Shown here piece by piece: positions 37,160 through 46,900 of a DNA stretch of 60,875 bases; within the stretch, counting starts at the first letter, position 1; the number at the start of each line of letters is the position of its first letter. Source of the stretch: Acidimicrobiales bacterium (lineage in GTDB: Bacteria; Actinomycetota; Acidimicrobiia; Acidimicrobiales; SZUA-35); the NCBI GenBank assembly GCA_013003535.1, contig JABDIY010000064.1, positions 1 to 60,875 of the forward strand, in the 5' to 3' direction. A model generated the notes under the pieces. That model saw only the letters and a list, made by a program, of their open reading frames with translations, did not search any database and was not told the DNA's origin. The position numbers were made by a program, and so were the translations under genes.

Positions 37160-38380
37160 GTGAGCAAGACAGATGTAAATCGTGTGGTCCTGGCCTATTC
37201 CGGGGGGCTTGACACTTCGGTCATCCTTCAGTGGCTCAAGGATCAATACGAGTGCGAGGTGGTCACGTTCACCGCCGATCTCGGCCAGGGCGAGGAGCTG
37301 GAACCAGCTCGGTCCAAGGCTGTAGAAATGGGCGTTCCCGACGAGCACATCTACATCGACGACCTCCGCGAAGAGTTCGTCTCCGACTTCGTGTTCCCGA
37401 TGTTCCGGGCCAACACGATCTACGAAGGCGAATACCTCCTTGGCACCTCGATCGCTCGGCCGCTCATTGCTAAACGTCTCGTCGAGATCGCCCGCGAAAC
37501 CAAGGCCGATGCCATCAGTCATGGCGCCACCGGCAAGGGAAATGACCAGGTCCGGTTCGAGCTTGGCGCCTATGCCCTGGAGCCCGGGATCAAGATCATC
37601 GCGCCATGGCGAGAATGGGACTTGCTGTCCCGCGAGAAGCTGTTGGCGTATGCCGCCGATCGCAAGATCCCAATCGAGATGAGTCGCGGCTCCAAGAGCC
37701 CGTTCAGCATGGACGCCAACATGCTGCACATCTCTTACGAGGGCGGTCCGCTGGAAAACCCCTGGACCGAGCCGCCGGCAGAGATGTGGCGGTGGTCAGT
37801 GTCACCCGAAGCGGCCCCCAACGAGGCCACCTACATCGAATTGACGTACGCCCACGGTGACATCGTGGCGATCGATGGCAAGTCCATGACTCCGTCTGAG
37901 GTTTTGCTCCACCTCAACAAAGTGGGGGGCGCCAACGGCGTCGGCCGGCTGGACATCGTGGAAAACCGCTACGTAGGGATGAAGAGTCGAGGGGCCTACG
38001 AAACACCGGGCGGCACGATCATGATGCGAGCCCACCGAGCAATCGAGAGCATCACCCTTGACCGGGAGGTAGCACATCTCAAAGATGAACTCATGCCTCG
38101 GTACGCCACGTTGGTGTACAACGGCTACTGGTGGAGTCCGGAGCGGCTCATGTTGCAGACGGCGATCGATCACAGCCAAGCCCACGTGAACGGTGATGTC
38201 CGAGTGAAGCTTTACAAGGGAAACGTTGAGATCACCGGACGACGATCAAACGACTCGCTGTTCGACCAGAACATCGCCACATTCGAAGACGACGGTGGTG
38301 CTTACAACCAGGCCGACGCCGAGGGCTTCATCAAACTCAATGCCCTTCGCCTCCGCACCCTCGCCACCAAACGCTCGTAA
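37160..38380 (+). CDS. argG: Argininosuccinate synthase
   Basis: A 406-residue ATP-dependent ligase that joins citrulline and aspartate. The ATP loop [15 protein letters not shown] starts at residue 11; the citrulline/aspartate-binding region [16 protein letters not shown] and the [18 protein letters not shown] block are intact. Length is standard. ATG/GTG choice: the GTG at 37160 follows a GGAAAC sequence, giving the normal family N-terminus ([15 protein letters not shown]). Confidence 0.95.
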   Translation: MSKTDVNRVVLAYSGGLDTSVILQWLKDQYECEVVTFTADLGQGEELEPARSKAVEMGVPDEHIYIDDLREEFVSDFVFPMFRANTIYEGEYLLGTSIARPLIAKRLVEIARETKADAISHGATGKGNDQVRFELGAYALEPGIKIIAPWREWDLLSREKLLAYAADRKIPIEMSRGSKSPFSMDANMLHISYEGGPLENPWTEPPAEMWRWSVSPEAAPNEATYIELTYAHGDIVAIDGKSMTPSEVLLHLNKVGGANGVGRLDIVENRYVGMKSRGAYETPGGTIMMRAHRAIESITLDREVAHLKDELMPRYATLVYNGYWWSPERLMLQTAIDHSQAHVNGDVRVKLYKGNVEITGRRSNDSLFDQNIATFEDDGGAYNQADAEGFIKLNALRLRTLATKRS

Positions 38381-38387
38381 CGAGTAC

Positions 38388-38530
38388 GAGGCTTAAGGCG
38401 CGTGGGATCAGAATCGTGAGGCTGCGGAGGAACGAAGCAGCGGAGAGGATGCGGACAATTGATTGAGCGGAGCGAGACCGAAACGACCCGTAGCGAGGAA
38501 CGAGCGAAGGCGAGTGGAGGCGTATTATGG
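38388..38530 (+). repeat. Low-complexity GAGCGA/GAGGAACGA-rich stretch before and inside the argH 5' end
   Basis: This stretch is built from short purine-rich motifs: GAGGAACGA occurs twice, with further GAGCG and GCGAAGGCGAG variants. It fills the argG-argH gap and, if argH starts at TTG 38459, also codes for its charged first 20 residues (ERSETETTRSEERAKAS), which precede the normal family start. Similar motifs occur near 29412-29450. It looks like expanded or inserted low-complexity DNA. Confidence 0.45.
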
Positions 38531-39895
38531 GCCGGGCGGTTTGATGGGGGACCGGCGGAGGCGTTACAACAACTGAACGACAGTCTGCCGTTCGATCGTC
38601 GCATGTTCGCTCAGGACATCGAGGGCTCCAGGGCCCATGTAAAAATGCTGACCGAGGTGGGAATCCTTACCGCCGACGAGCAGTCGCAGATCTTGGCGGC
38701 TCTCGATCAGGTGGAGGACGAGATGGCGTCGGGTCGTTTCGAACCAGCCCCGGGCGACGAGGACATTCACACTGCAGTAGAGCGCCGCGTGACCGAGATC
38801 GCCCCCGAGGCCGGAGGCAAGATCCACACCGGTCGGAGCCGAAATGATCAGGTAGCCACCGATCTCCGGCTGTGGACCAAACGAGAGCTGCATGAGCTCG
38901 CCCAACTGGTGGTCCAGTTCCAGGCGACACTGCTGGCCCGGGCCGAAGAGGTGGGCGATGCCTACCTGCCGGCCTACACCCATCTCCAACAGGCGCAACC
39001 CGTCACGCTGGCTCATCATCTCCTGGCGCATTGCTGGGCGCTGGCCCGAGATGTTGATCGTCTTCTTCAGACGATCGAACGGGTAGATGTGTCTCCGCTG
39101 GGAGCTGGGGCTCTCGCCGGATCCTCCCTCCCGCTGGACCCGGTACGGACTGCCGAATTGCTCGGTTTCGGGGGCGTATTCAACAACTCCCTCGATGCGG
39201 TGAGCGACCGTGACTTCGTGGCCGAGGCGCTCTTCGATCTCTCCCTGCTGGGTGTCCATCTGAGCCGTATCGGAGAGGAGCTGATCCTGTGGAGCACTAC
39301 CGAGTTTGGCTTCGTCTCGCTCGACGATGCCTTCAGCACGGGTTCTTCAATGATGCCGCAGAAGAAGAACCCGGATATCGCCGAACTGGCGCGGGGGAAG
39401 GCTGGCCGGTTGATCGGTCACCTCACTGGCTTTCTGGCCACGCTGAAGGGCTTGCCGCTCACGTACAACAAGGATCTCCAGGAGGACAAGGAGCCGTTGT
39501 TCGATTCCTGTGACACGGTCCGGCTCACGCTCTTGGCGCTCGACGGGATGGTCAGCACGCTGGTGTTCAACACCGAGGCCATGGCGGCCCAGGCCGACAA
39601 CCCGTTCGCAGCGGCCACCGACCTGGCCGAGTTCCTGGTGAGGAAGGGCATGCCGTTCCGAAGCGCCCATCATGTAGTGGGGTCGTTGGTGCGGGCGGCC
39701 TTGGCGGGAGCAGGATCGCTGCCCGAGCTTGTGGCAGCTCATCAGGACCTTGGCCCTGAGGCGGCGGCGCTCATGCTGCCCGGTGCATCCATGGCCAATC
39801 GGACCACCTGGGGGAGTGGTGGACCGGTCGCTACTGCCAACGAATTGGAGCGCTTTCGCACAGCGCACGCCAGTGTTGTGGCGTCGCTGCGCTAA
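38459..39895 (+). CDS. argH: Argininosuccinate lyase
   Basis: A 478-residue lyase that splits argininosuccinate into arginine and fumarate, the last step of the pathway. Family hallmarks: LWAGRFDGGPAE near the N-terminus, HTGRSRNDQVATDLRLW, and the flexible signature loop GSSMMPQKKNPDIAELARGK. The start is uncertain: TTG 38459 is the only reasonable codon before the conserved LWAGRF, and it adds about 20 charged residues from a low-complexity stretch. Internal ATGs would remove conserved sequence. It closes the argCJBDFRGH cluster. Confidence 0.93.
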   Translation: MIERSETETTRSEERAKASGGVLWAGRFDGGPAEALQQLNDSLPFDRRMFAQDIEGSRAHVKMLTEVGILTADEQSQILAALDQVEDEMASGRFEPAPGDEDIHTAVERRVTEIAPEAGGKIHTGRSRNDQVATDLRLWTKRELHELAQLVVQFQATLLARAEEVGDAYLPAYTHLQQAQPVTLAHHLLAHCWALARDVDRLLQTIERVDVSPLGAGALAGSSLPLDPVRTAELLGFGGVFNNSLDAVSDRDFVAEALFDLSLLGVHLSRIGEELILWSTTEFGFVSLDDAFSTGSSMMPQKKNPDIAELARGKAGRLIGHLTGFLATLKGLPLTYNKDLQEDKEPLFDSCDTVRLTLLALDGMVSTLVFNTEAMAAQADNPFAAATDLAEFLVRKGMPFRSAHHVVGSLVRAALAGAGSLPELVAAHQDLGPEAAALMLPGASMANRTTWGSGGPVATANELERFRTAHASVVASLR

Positions 39896-39935
39896 TTGGC
39901 TCGACAAGGCCTGGCGATCATCGGACAATACGGTC

Positions 39936-40472
39936 ATGGACCCATCGCATGACAGCGTCCCCTACCAGATCGAGGCCGGTCCGCTGCTGCTCGCTCTTCC
40001 GCAACCGGAGGACTGCGACGAACTGGTGTCGATCCTCTCGGAGAGCGACGAAATTGCCCGATGGACCACCATTCCGTTCCCGTACCTCCCAGAGCATTTC
40101 CACGAGTGGCTGGCCAGGGACAGGCAGAGTTATATCATCCGATGCGAAGGGCGAATCATCGGAGTTACCGGGGCCGAAGTTGATCCCGCCACCGCCACGG
40201 CTGAACTGGGCTATTGGTTGGCGCCGTCCGCTCGGGGTGCGGGCTATGCGGTCACAGCCGCTCGAGCGGTGTGTTCGTTGGCACTGGATCGAGGCGCCCA
40301 GCGGATTCAGGCCAAGGTGATCGTCGGCAACCTCCCGTCCAGCACAGTTTTGGATCGTTTGGGGTTCACGCTGGAAGGAGTGCAGCGTTCGGTGCATCCG
40401 GTCAATTGTGGGATTAGCCCGGAACGAATCGATCTCCAGATGTGGTCTTTGCTCCCCGGCGAGTTGACCTGA
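39936..40472 (+). CDS. GNAT-family N-acetyltransferase (RimJ/RimL-like)
   Basis: A 178-residue acetyltransferase of the RimJ/RimL type. Acetyl-CoA motif A is seen as LGYWLAPSARGAGYAVTAARAVCSLAL (near residue 90-116), followed by the closing VIVGNLPSSTVLDRLGFTLEG block with an Asn/Ser pair typical of this group. Such enzymes acetylate protein N-termini or small amines; the substrate is unknown. The ATG at 39936 gives the family start; a longer frame runs back into argH. It lies 40 bases after argH and could be a tail gene of that transcript. Confidence 0.85.
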   Translation: MDPSHDSVPYQIEAGPLLLALPQPEDCDELVSILSESDEIARWTTIPFPYLPEHFHEWLARDRQSYIIRCEGRIIGVTGAEVDPATATAELGYWLAPSARGAGYAVTAARAVCSLALDRGAQRIQAKVIVGNLPSSTVLDRLGFTLEGVQRSVHPVNCGISPERIDLQMWSLLPGELT

Positions 40473-40564
40473 GTCACCGGCAAATCGGATCGTAAGGTTC
40501 GGTCGAGATCCAGCGGGTCATCTCGAACGGGCAGAGATCTGTTTCGGCGGAGGTCGGCCGGGGC

Positions 40565-41728
40565 ATGACTCCTTCAGACTCACGAGGAGCCATCATGCCC
40601 GACCACGCAACATCCGGACCCAGCACTCCCGAATGGGCGTTGCCCGACTGGCTGGAACGCTGGGCCCGCTGGGTCGGGCGCCTTTTGATCCTGATTATCG
40701 GGCTCGTCGCCGGGCTCTGGATTCTGAGCCGGTTGCGGGTGGTCCTGGTCCCCGTCCTGGTCGGCTTGCTGCTGGCCGCACTCAGCGCTCCGCTGGCCTC
40801 GTTCCTCACCCGCCACAAGATTCCCCGCCTCGCGGCGGCCTGGATCACCCTCCTCCTCGTCGTGGGGTTGCTGGTCGGAACGGGCTACGGGGTCGGCGTG
40901 TCCGTCGGCAACGAGCTCACCAACGGCACCGAATGGGACGAGGTCTACTCCGAGATCCTCAACTGGCTAGAGACCGGGCCTGCAGGACTGACGTCCGACG
41001 AGATCGATGACCTCGAGAGGAGCGTCGAGGAGTCGTTGATCGGCGGGCTGCAATCGATGGGTGTGAGCCGTGCGACGGCCGTGGTCGAAGTGATCGGAGG
41101 CATGTTCCTCGGTCTCGTCCTGTTCTTCTTCTTCGTGAAGGACGGCCCCGAGATGTGGGCTTGGATCGTCTCGAGGGTGCGTCCCCGCCGCCGATCGACC
41201 GTCGACCGCGGCGGTCGGGCCGCCTTCGGCGCTCTCCAGGCCTACATGCGGGGCGTGGCGGTGACAGGTGTGGTCGACGCACTGCTCATTGGCCTCGCGC
41301 TCTATCTGATCGGCGTACCGCTGGTCGTTCCCCTCACGATCCTGACTTTCTTCGCTGCATTCTTTCCCATCGTCGGTGCCACGCTCGCCGGCGCTCTAGC
41401 AACACTCGTGGCGCTCGTGACCCTCGGGCCTCAAGAGGCCGTCTTCGTCGCCGCCGCCACGCTCGTGATTCAGCAGGTCGAGGGCGATGTCGTGATGCCG
41501 CTAGTGATGCGACGCCAGGTGAGCCTGCACCCGGCGGTGATCCTGGTGGTGCTTGGCATCGGTGGTGCGCTTGCCGGCATCGTCGGAGCCTTCGTTGCCG
41601 TGCCACTGGCCGCAATGGCCACCGCTGCTGCTGCCGCCATTTCCGACGATCGCATCGCTTCCGACGAGCCCAGAAGTGGCAAGGCTGGCGAGGCGGCCAC
41701 GGACTCGGCGTCGACGTCGGACGCCTGA
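40565..41728 (+). CDS. AI-2E family transporter (PerM-like membrane protein)
   Basis: A 387-residue membrane protein of the AI-2E/PerM family with about seven to eight membrane segments. The family pattern includes the paired N-terminal helices (LLILIIGLVAGLWILSRL and VVLVPVLVGLLLAALSAPLA), the periplasmic domain near 110-165, GMFLGLVLFFFFVKDGPEM, and the C-terminal LVIQQVEGDVVMPLVMRRQVSLHP block. Members export autoinducer-2 or act as ion/proton antiporters; the real substrate is usually unknown. The C-terminal tail is acidic and Ser/Asp-rich. ATG 40595 is an alternative start. Confidence 0.87.
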   Translation: MTPSDSRGAIMPDHATSGPSTPEWALPDWLERWARWVGRLLILIIGLVAGLWILSRLRVVLVPVLVGLLLAALSAPLASFLTRHKIPRLAAAWITLLLVVGLLVGTGYGVGVSVGNELTNGTEWDEVYSEILNWLETGPAGLTSDEIDDLERSVEESLIGGLQSMGVSRATAVVEVIGGMFLGLVLFFFFVKDGPEMWAWIVSRVRPRRRSTVDRGGRAAFGALQAYMRGVAVTGVVDALLIGLALYLIGVPLVVPLTILTFFAAFFPIVGATLAGALATLVALVTLGPQEAVFVAAATLVIQQVEGDVVMPLVMRRQVSLHPAVILVVLGIGGALAGIVGAFVAVPLAAMATAAAAAISDDRIASDEPRSGKAGEAATDSASTSDA

Positions 41729-41762
41729 CGCCGGACCGTCCGTCCCGGGTGCAGAATCGTGC

Positions 41763-42611
41763 TCAGGCCGGGGCTGGCGCCATCACCGGAGCGGGCGCCA
41801 TGACCTGGGCGAGCAGGTCGTCGAGTACCTCCTGTCCGGGGCCAGGGATGATTGGCTGGCCGGCCAAGCGTCTGGCGGTGTTGAAGGCTCGGTTGATCCC
41901 ATCGCCGGTCAATACGGGCCCATGCGCCGTGGCGACCGTAAGAACACCCATCGCCTCGATGTCGTCCACGTGGCGCCGGTAAGTGGCCGGATCGAGCCAG
42001 GCATGCCACGGAGACACCAAGCTTTGCATCGAGAGCATCTGGTCTTCTACGAAGTCATGGTCCAGGCTGTGCACGTCGAAGACGGCGTCGATCTCGGGAA
42101 CCATGGAGACGAAGCTGTCTACGGCCCACATGAAGGCAGTCTTGGAATCATAGATTCCACGCGTTGTTGGTCCGTCGAAAATTGGGGGCTTGAACAAACG
42201 AAGCGTTCGGTCGCCTGCGACGAATTGTCCGCCGGGCTCGATCCAGCGCATTCGATGCAGTGGCAGCTCTGGTTTCTCCAATGCCAGCCGTTCGACGCTG
42301 AAGAAGTTCGTGACAAGCGTGGCGTTGGGACACATCGCCAGCGCATCAATCAAACCCCCGGTGTGATCGCCATCGTCGTGTGACAGAAATATCCATCGGA
42401 CGTCGATGGGATCGACGATCGAGAAGACTTTCTCGATCCATGCGTCGTGGTGCAATGGCGCCCCGGTGTCGACGATGATCGGTTCGGCACCCCGGATGAC
42501 CACCGAGTTGACCGGCAGTAGAAGGTCGGGACCTCCTGGTGCGAAGTTGGGAATGAGGAACGTATCGGGAGCGATCTCCTGTGGCTCGCTCCATGGAATA
42601 GTCGATTCCAT
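41763..42611 (-). CDS. MBL-fold metallohydrolase
   Basis: A 282-residue metallo-beta-lactamase-fold protein. The metal motif appears as SHDDGDHTGG (HxDxDH form) near residue 119, with later ligands in the VHSLDHDF region and the final ATAHGP His. The HxDxDH variant is like that of oxygen-binding diiron ODP/flavodiiron proteins, in which the first loop carries acidic ligands, so a diiron oxidase-type function is possible; simple hydrolysis cannot be ruled out. The C-terminus ends in an APVMAPAPA repeat. ATG 42611 has a good AAGGAG ribosome binding site. Divergent from a LuxR-type regulator. Confidence 0.83.
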   Translation of the reverse strand: MESTIPWSEPQEIAPDTFLIPNFAPGGPDLLLPVNSVVIRGAEPIIVDTGAPLHHDAWIEKVFSIVDPIDVRWIFLSHDDGDHTGGLIDALAMCPNATLVTNFFSVERLALEKPELPLHRMRWIEPGGQFVAGDRTLRLFKPPIFDGPTTRGIYDSKTAFMWAVDSFVSMVPEIDAVFDVHSLDHDFVEDQMLSMQSLVSPWHAWLDPATYRRHVDDIEAMGVLTVATAHGPVLTGDGINRAFNTARRLAGQPIIPGPGQEVLDDLLAQVMAPAPVMAPAPA

Positions 42612-42715
42612 TGTGAATCTCCTTTCAGATCGGTTTGGTTGCCTGTGAAGCCATGCTGATTGCTCGTAGCCCTATCGGCCATCCCCACGACGGGCGGAAC
42701 CGATGGGTCACGGGT

Positions 42716-42731
42716 CCCCCTTTTGAGGGGG
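42716..42731. promoter_or_regulatory. CCCCC-GGGGG inverted repeat between MBL and LuxR genes
   Basis: CCCCC-TTTTGA-GGGGG lies in the 155-base divergent region, 35 bases before the LuxR-type gene and 104 bases before the MBL gene start. Its style resembles the element at 28470 next to the other LuxR-type gene, so it may be an operator for a LuxR-family protein. Confidence 0.45.
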
Positions 42732-42766
42732 TTCACATGGTCGTTGTTCTGGAGTAATTTCAGCTT

Positions 42767-43918
42767 GTGAGCATCGCCATGACGCCGGATCGGGTACTCA
42801 ACTCGGTCGAAGGCGTGTGTCGCGATGCAACGACCTCCGACGAGCTGTTATCGGGGATCGCTGACACCATTCATCGCGCCATTCCCCACGATGGTGCAGT
42901 TTGGTTCGGGGTTGATCCTTTGACACTTCTCGGCACCGCTCCGAGCCGAGTTGAGAGGCTCGATCCCGGGCTGTGCGACACGTTTTGGCACCTGGAGTTC
43001 CACGAACAGGATGTCTGCCTCTTCGCCGATCTTGCTCACGGGGAGGGCGCCGGTGCGATGCGGCACAGCCTGGACAATCGGATGGGGCGCAGTCCTCGGT
43101 ATCGCGATTTCCTTCAACCCCAGGGCTACCAGGACGAGCTCCGCGGCGTGTTCCGATCGGGTGAGAGTACATGGGGGATGGTCGGCCTTTATCGGGAGAG
43201 CGCACACCAGCCGTTCTCCGCTGAAGACGTTTCCATTCTCAAATCGGTGAGCCGACCGATCGGCGCGGCCTTGTGCACGTATGTTCGTCAGTCGGCGCCC
43301 TGGCTTACCCAGCCATCTGCGCCGGGTCTACTGATCGTCAACCCCGCTGGACACATCATCGCCAGCAACAATGAGGCCATGAACTGGCTTCGCGAGCTGT
43401 GGCCCTGCGTGGAAGACAGCAAAGCCGAACTCGATCCCAACGATCTTTTTTCTCTGCGGAATGAGAAGTTACAGGTGCCGACGGCTCTGTATGCGCTCAT
43501 CTCGCGTTCGCGAGCTTTCGCGTCTGGTCGGGAAAGCGCTCCAGCGCGACTCCGCCTACGCGATGCTCGAGACCGCTGGCTCGTGTTGCACGCATCGACT
43601 CTTGCCAAATCCGAAGCGGATGCCGCGGACGACGTAGCGATCGTCATCGAGGCGGCCAAGAGCGCCGAGATCGCACCGATCATCATCGAGGCGTATTCGC
43701 TCACCCGCCGTGAGCGCGATGTGGTCGCAGCTATCGCACAAGGCGGTTCGACTACGGAGATCGCCGCCAAGCTCTTTCTGTCGCCGCACACCGTTCGTGA
43801 TCACATCAAGACGGTTTTCGAGAAGGTCGGGGTCTCCAGCCGAGGCGAGCTAGTGGCCAAGTTGTTCGGCGAGCACTACGCCGATCCCCTCCACGCAAGC
43901 ATGGTTCACGTCGACTGA
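42767..43918 (+). CDS. GAF-domain LuxR-family transcriptional regulator
   Basis: A 383-residue one-component regulator. Residues about 15-165 look like a GAF domain (LLSGIADTIHRAIPHDGAVWFG...FSAEDVSILKSVSRPIGAALC), residues about 180-290 are a PAS-like segment (GLLIVNPAGHIIASNNEAMNWL), and the C-terminus is a LuxR helix-turn-helix (LTRRERDVVAAIAQGGSTTEI...SPHTVRDHIKTVFEKVGVSSR). The ligand is unknown. GTG 42767 is the chosen start; ATG 42779 is possible. The divergent MBL hydrolase is the obvious candidate target. Confidence 0.87.
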   Translation: MSIAMTPDRVLNSVEGVCRDATTSDELLSGIADTIHRAIPHDGAVWFGVDPLTLLGTAPSRVERLDPGLCDTFWHLEFHEQDVCLFADLAHGEGAGAMRHSLDNRMGRSPRYRDFLQPQGYQDELRGVFRSGESTWGMVGLYRESAHQPFSAEDVSILKSVSRPIGAALCTYVRQSAPWLTQPSAPGLLIVNPAGHIIASNNEAMNWLRELWPCVEDSKAELDPNDLFSLRNEKLQVPTALYALISRSRAFASGRESAPARLRLRDARDRWLVLHASTLAKSEADAADDVAIVIEAAKSAEIAPIIIEAYSLTRRERDVVAAIAQGGSTTEIAAKLFLSPHTVRDHIKTVFEKVGVSSRGELVAKLFGEHYADPLHASMVHVD

Positions 43919-43942
43919 CACACGCAAGACTGCCAGGAGACC

Positions 43943-46900
43943 TCAGGTGCCTTCGCTGCAAGCGGGCTCTAGCGGGAGATCGCCGGGGACGTAGAGGTCC
44001 CACTCTGTGGGGGTGAAGTCGCGGGAAAGCACCCCGCAGGCTCGTTCGGCCCAGACATCGGGGTCGAGCAACACCTCCACGACGCTGTCACCGATCGGCA
44101 TCCAGACAGAGTCGGTCTCCGGGTCGAACCAGCCCGGTTCGGCTGCCGAGCCCACTGACCCGGTGAAGACGGTGACCGGGGCGCCTCCGCCGACGATATG
44201 GAGCCGGACGGTCCCATCCCGCAGCGACATCGCTAACACTGAGCCATCGGCGTTGAATCCGAACGTCGTCGCTGCACTTACACCCGGCACAGTGTCGATC
44301 GCCCTCGTCTCGAGATCCACGACCACGACACCGTTCGTGTCGGTCGACCCGATCGCAAGCCGAATCCCACTCGGATCGAGGGCGACTGAGCCCGGCGACG
44401 TGGCTGGCGTGACCATGGTGTCCACGGCGTTTCCGTCAGCGTCGTAGGTCGTGACCATCCCATCGTCGCCGATCACGTGCAAACCACCGTCTCCGGTTGG
44501 ATGGAGGACTCCCGTGAGCGCTCCCGTTTCCACAGTCAGCACCACTTCCGGCGGCCCGGGGCGAAGGCGAACAAGGACGGCCTCCTCGGTGCGGTCGGGC
44601 CGACGGCCGTGGACTGCGAAGTAGTCACCGAACAACGTGCCGCTTCCCTGCCACAGGCCGCCGGTAACACCATCGACACTACCGAGGTACAGGGCGTCCA
44701 CGAGTCGGACACCCTGCCAGTGGGCGAGGACGTGATCTGCGGAAACCGCCCACAAACCGTCCTCGGCAGGGAATAGTGCCAGGGGATCGAACGGCATGCC
44801 GTCGGCGTCGGGTAGTAGCGGCACCGAGACCGCCCCCGTTGACAGGTCGAGAACTGAGACTGACGCCTCGACGCCACGGCGGTCCACGATCCCGACGCTC
44901 CCGGCGCCGATCGCCTGATGGCCCGAGCTGACGCCGTAGGTCTCGCCGAGCACCGCGTTGGTTGCGAGGTCGTAGACGGCAACGTCGCCACCGACCGACC
45001 AGACTGTGAGGTAGCGGTCCGACGTGAGCGTGGCGGCCGCCAACTCGTCGACCGGTGGGCCATCCCGGATCACGCCGGTCTCGACGTCGACGAAGCGTAC
45101 GTGATCGAAGTACGCAGCGACCAGCGTGCCGTCGCCGCGTGCCCACAGCGCTCGCGGGGCATCAGCCACCCCGGTGTCGAGGGTCTGGATGCTTGCGCCG
45201 GTGGTCGGGTCGATCACCGACAGGGTCCCGTCGAACGAGGCGACGATCAACTCGCCCGAGGTCTGATCGAAGAAGGCATTTCCGAACGCCGGCTCGTTGC
45301 GATCCAGGCGCACCTCGCCGCTTCGGGCATCGATGACGACGGTCGACCCCTCGGAGGGTCCGTCGATTCCGATACCGCTGACACTCGCCGTGACGGCGAA
45401 GAGTGATCCGTCTTCGGAGTGGGCCGTGGACGACACGAAACCCATGGACACGGTCGAGCCCACTTGCTGTCCAGTGCGTGCATCGAACACCAGCACCTCG
45501 TCGCCGGCCGTTTGGTTGCGGACGGCCAGGGCTCGGTCGGGTGACATCTCCCTCAGCGTCGTCCTCTGATCGAACTGGAGCTCGGTGTCGAGATCCGGCC
45601 CGAGCCATAACGTCCGGCCGGCCGTGGCCTGTGCGAACCCCATGTCCTCATCCCGATCGCCCACTGCGCACCGCGCTGGTGCGAGGCCCAGATCGAGCAG
45701 GTCGCCGCTGAGGGCGTCCCGAGCAACCATCCGACCGTCGATTGTTGCGACCTCGCGCCCGAATCCCCGGCCACTCGGTCCGCAGTCGGATTCGAGTGCG
45801 TCTCGGGTGATGATCCGGCTGGCGATGCTGGCGGTCCCTAGAGAGGCGAGCACGGCGCGGTCGGTCTCGGGGCCGGGCTGGCGCCGTCGAGCTTCGAGGG
45901 CCAGGAGGAGCCCCAGCTCTGGATCGTCCCCTCCTGCCGCGGCGGCTCGGCTGATCAGGGTTGCGACTTCGGCAGCGTTCGTTGCTTCAACCGCCGTCGC
46001 CGCCTGCTCTTCGGCCCGCTCACGCTGGCGAACCGCAACGCCGCTAGCGATCAGAGCAAGGACTAATGCGGCGCCGACGCCGACGACGAGGCGCCGCAGG
46101 CGACGGACGCGGCGGCGTTCGATGGCGGCGCCGCGTTCCTCCTGCTCGGTGGATGCCAGCAGGTAGGTGCGTTCGGACCCAGTGAGGCGAACGGGTGCGC
46201 TGTCGATCCATCCGACGTATGGGCCAAGTTGAGAGCCTTTCAACAGGTAGTCGGGATCGCGACCGTTGTCGGACCAATAGTCGGCAGCGGCGGCCAGCCT
46301 CCGCTGAAGCCGGATGTCGCTGCGAGCGTGGTCGATCCAGGTGCGCAGTCGCGTCCACTCCTCGATGAGGGCCTCGTGGGCAGCCTCCACGGTGGGGCTC
46401 CGTGACGCTGCGTCGCGATCGAAGCTCAGAAGTCGGGCACGACCGAATGTCTCAAGCACTCGATCGAGCTCATCACGATCGCCGTCGGACAGCTCGGCGA
46501 TGGTGGCTCGTCTGCGGGTATCGGGACCTTGTTCGTTCAGCGTCACCAGGCGTACGAAGATCTCGCGGCACAGTTCCTGATCCGGCGGTGAGAGGTTCTC
46601 GTAGAGACTCTCGGCTCTTCGGCTCAGCGCGCCTGCGACGCCGCCGAGTCGACGGTAGGCCTCGGTCGTCATCGTCGAGCCGCTCCGTTGTTCGAACAAC
46701 TCCGTGAGAGCGTACTGGAGGAGGGGTAGAGCCGTCGTCTGCCGGCCCATGTCCGCCTCGATGTGGGCGGTTAGACCCGGCTCGAAGTCGACCCCTGCGG
46801 CCGCAGCCGGGGCGGTGATCGCCCGCTGGAGTTCCTCCTCGCTCATCGGAGTGATCAGAACGGTTCGCGCTTCCAGGAGCGGAGCAAACGATCGATGACG

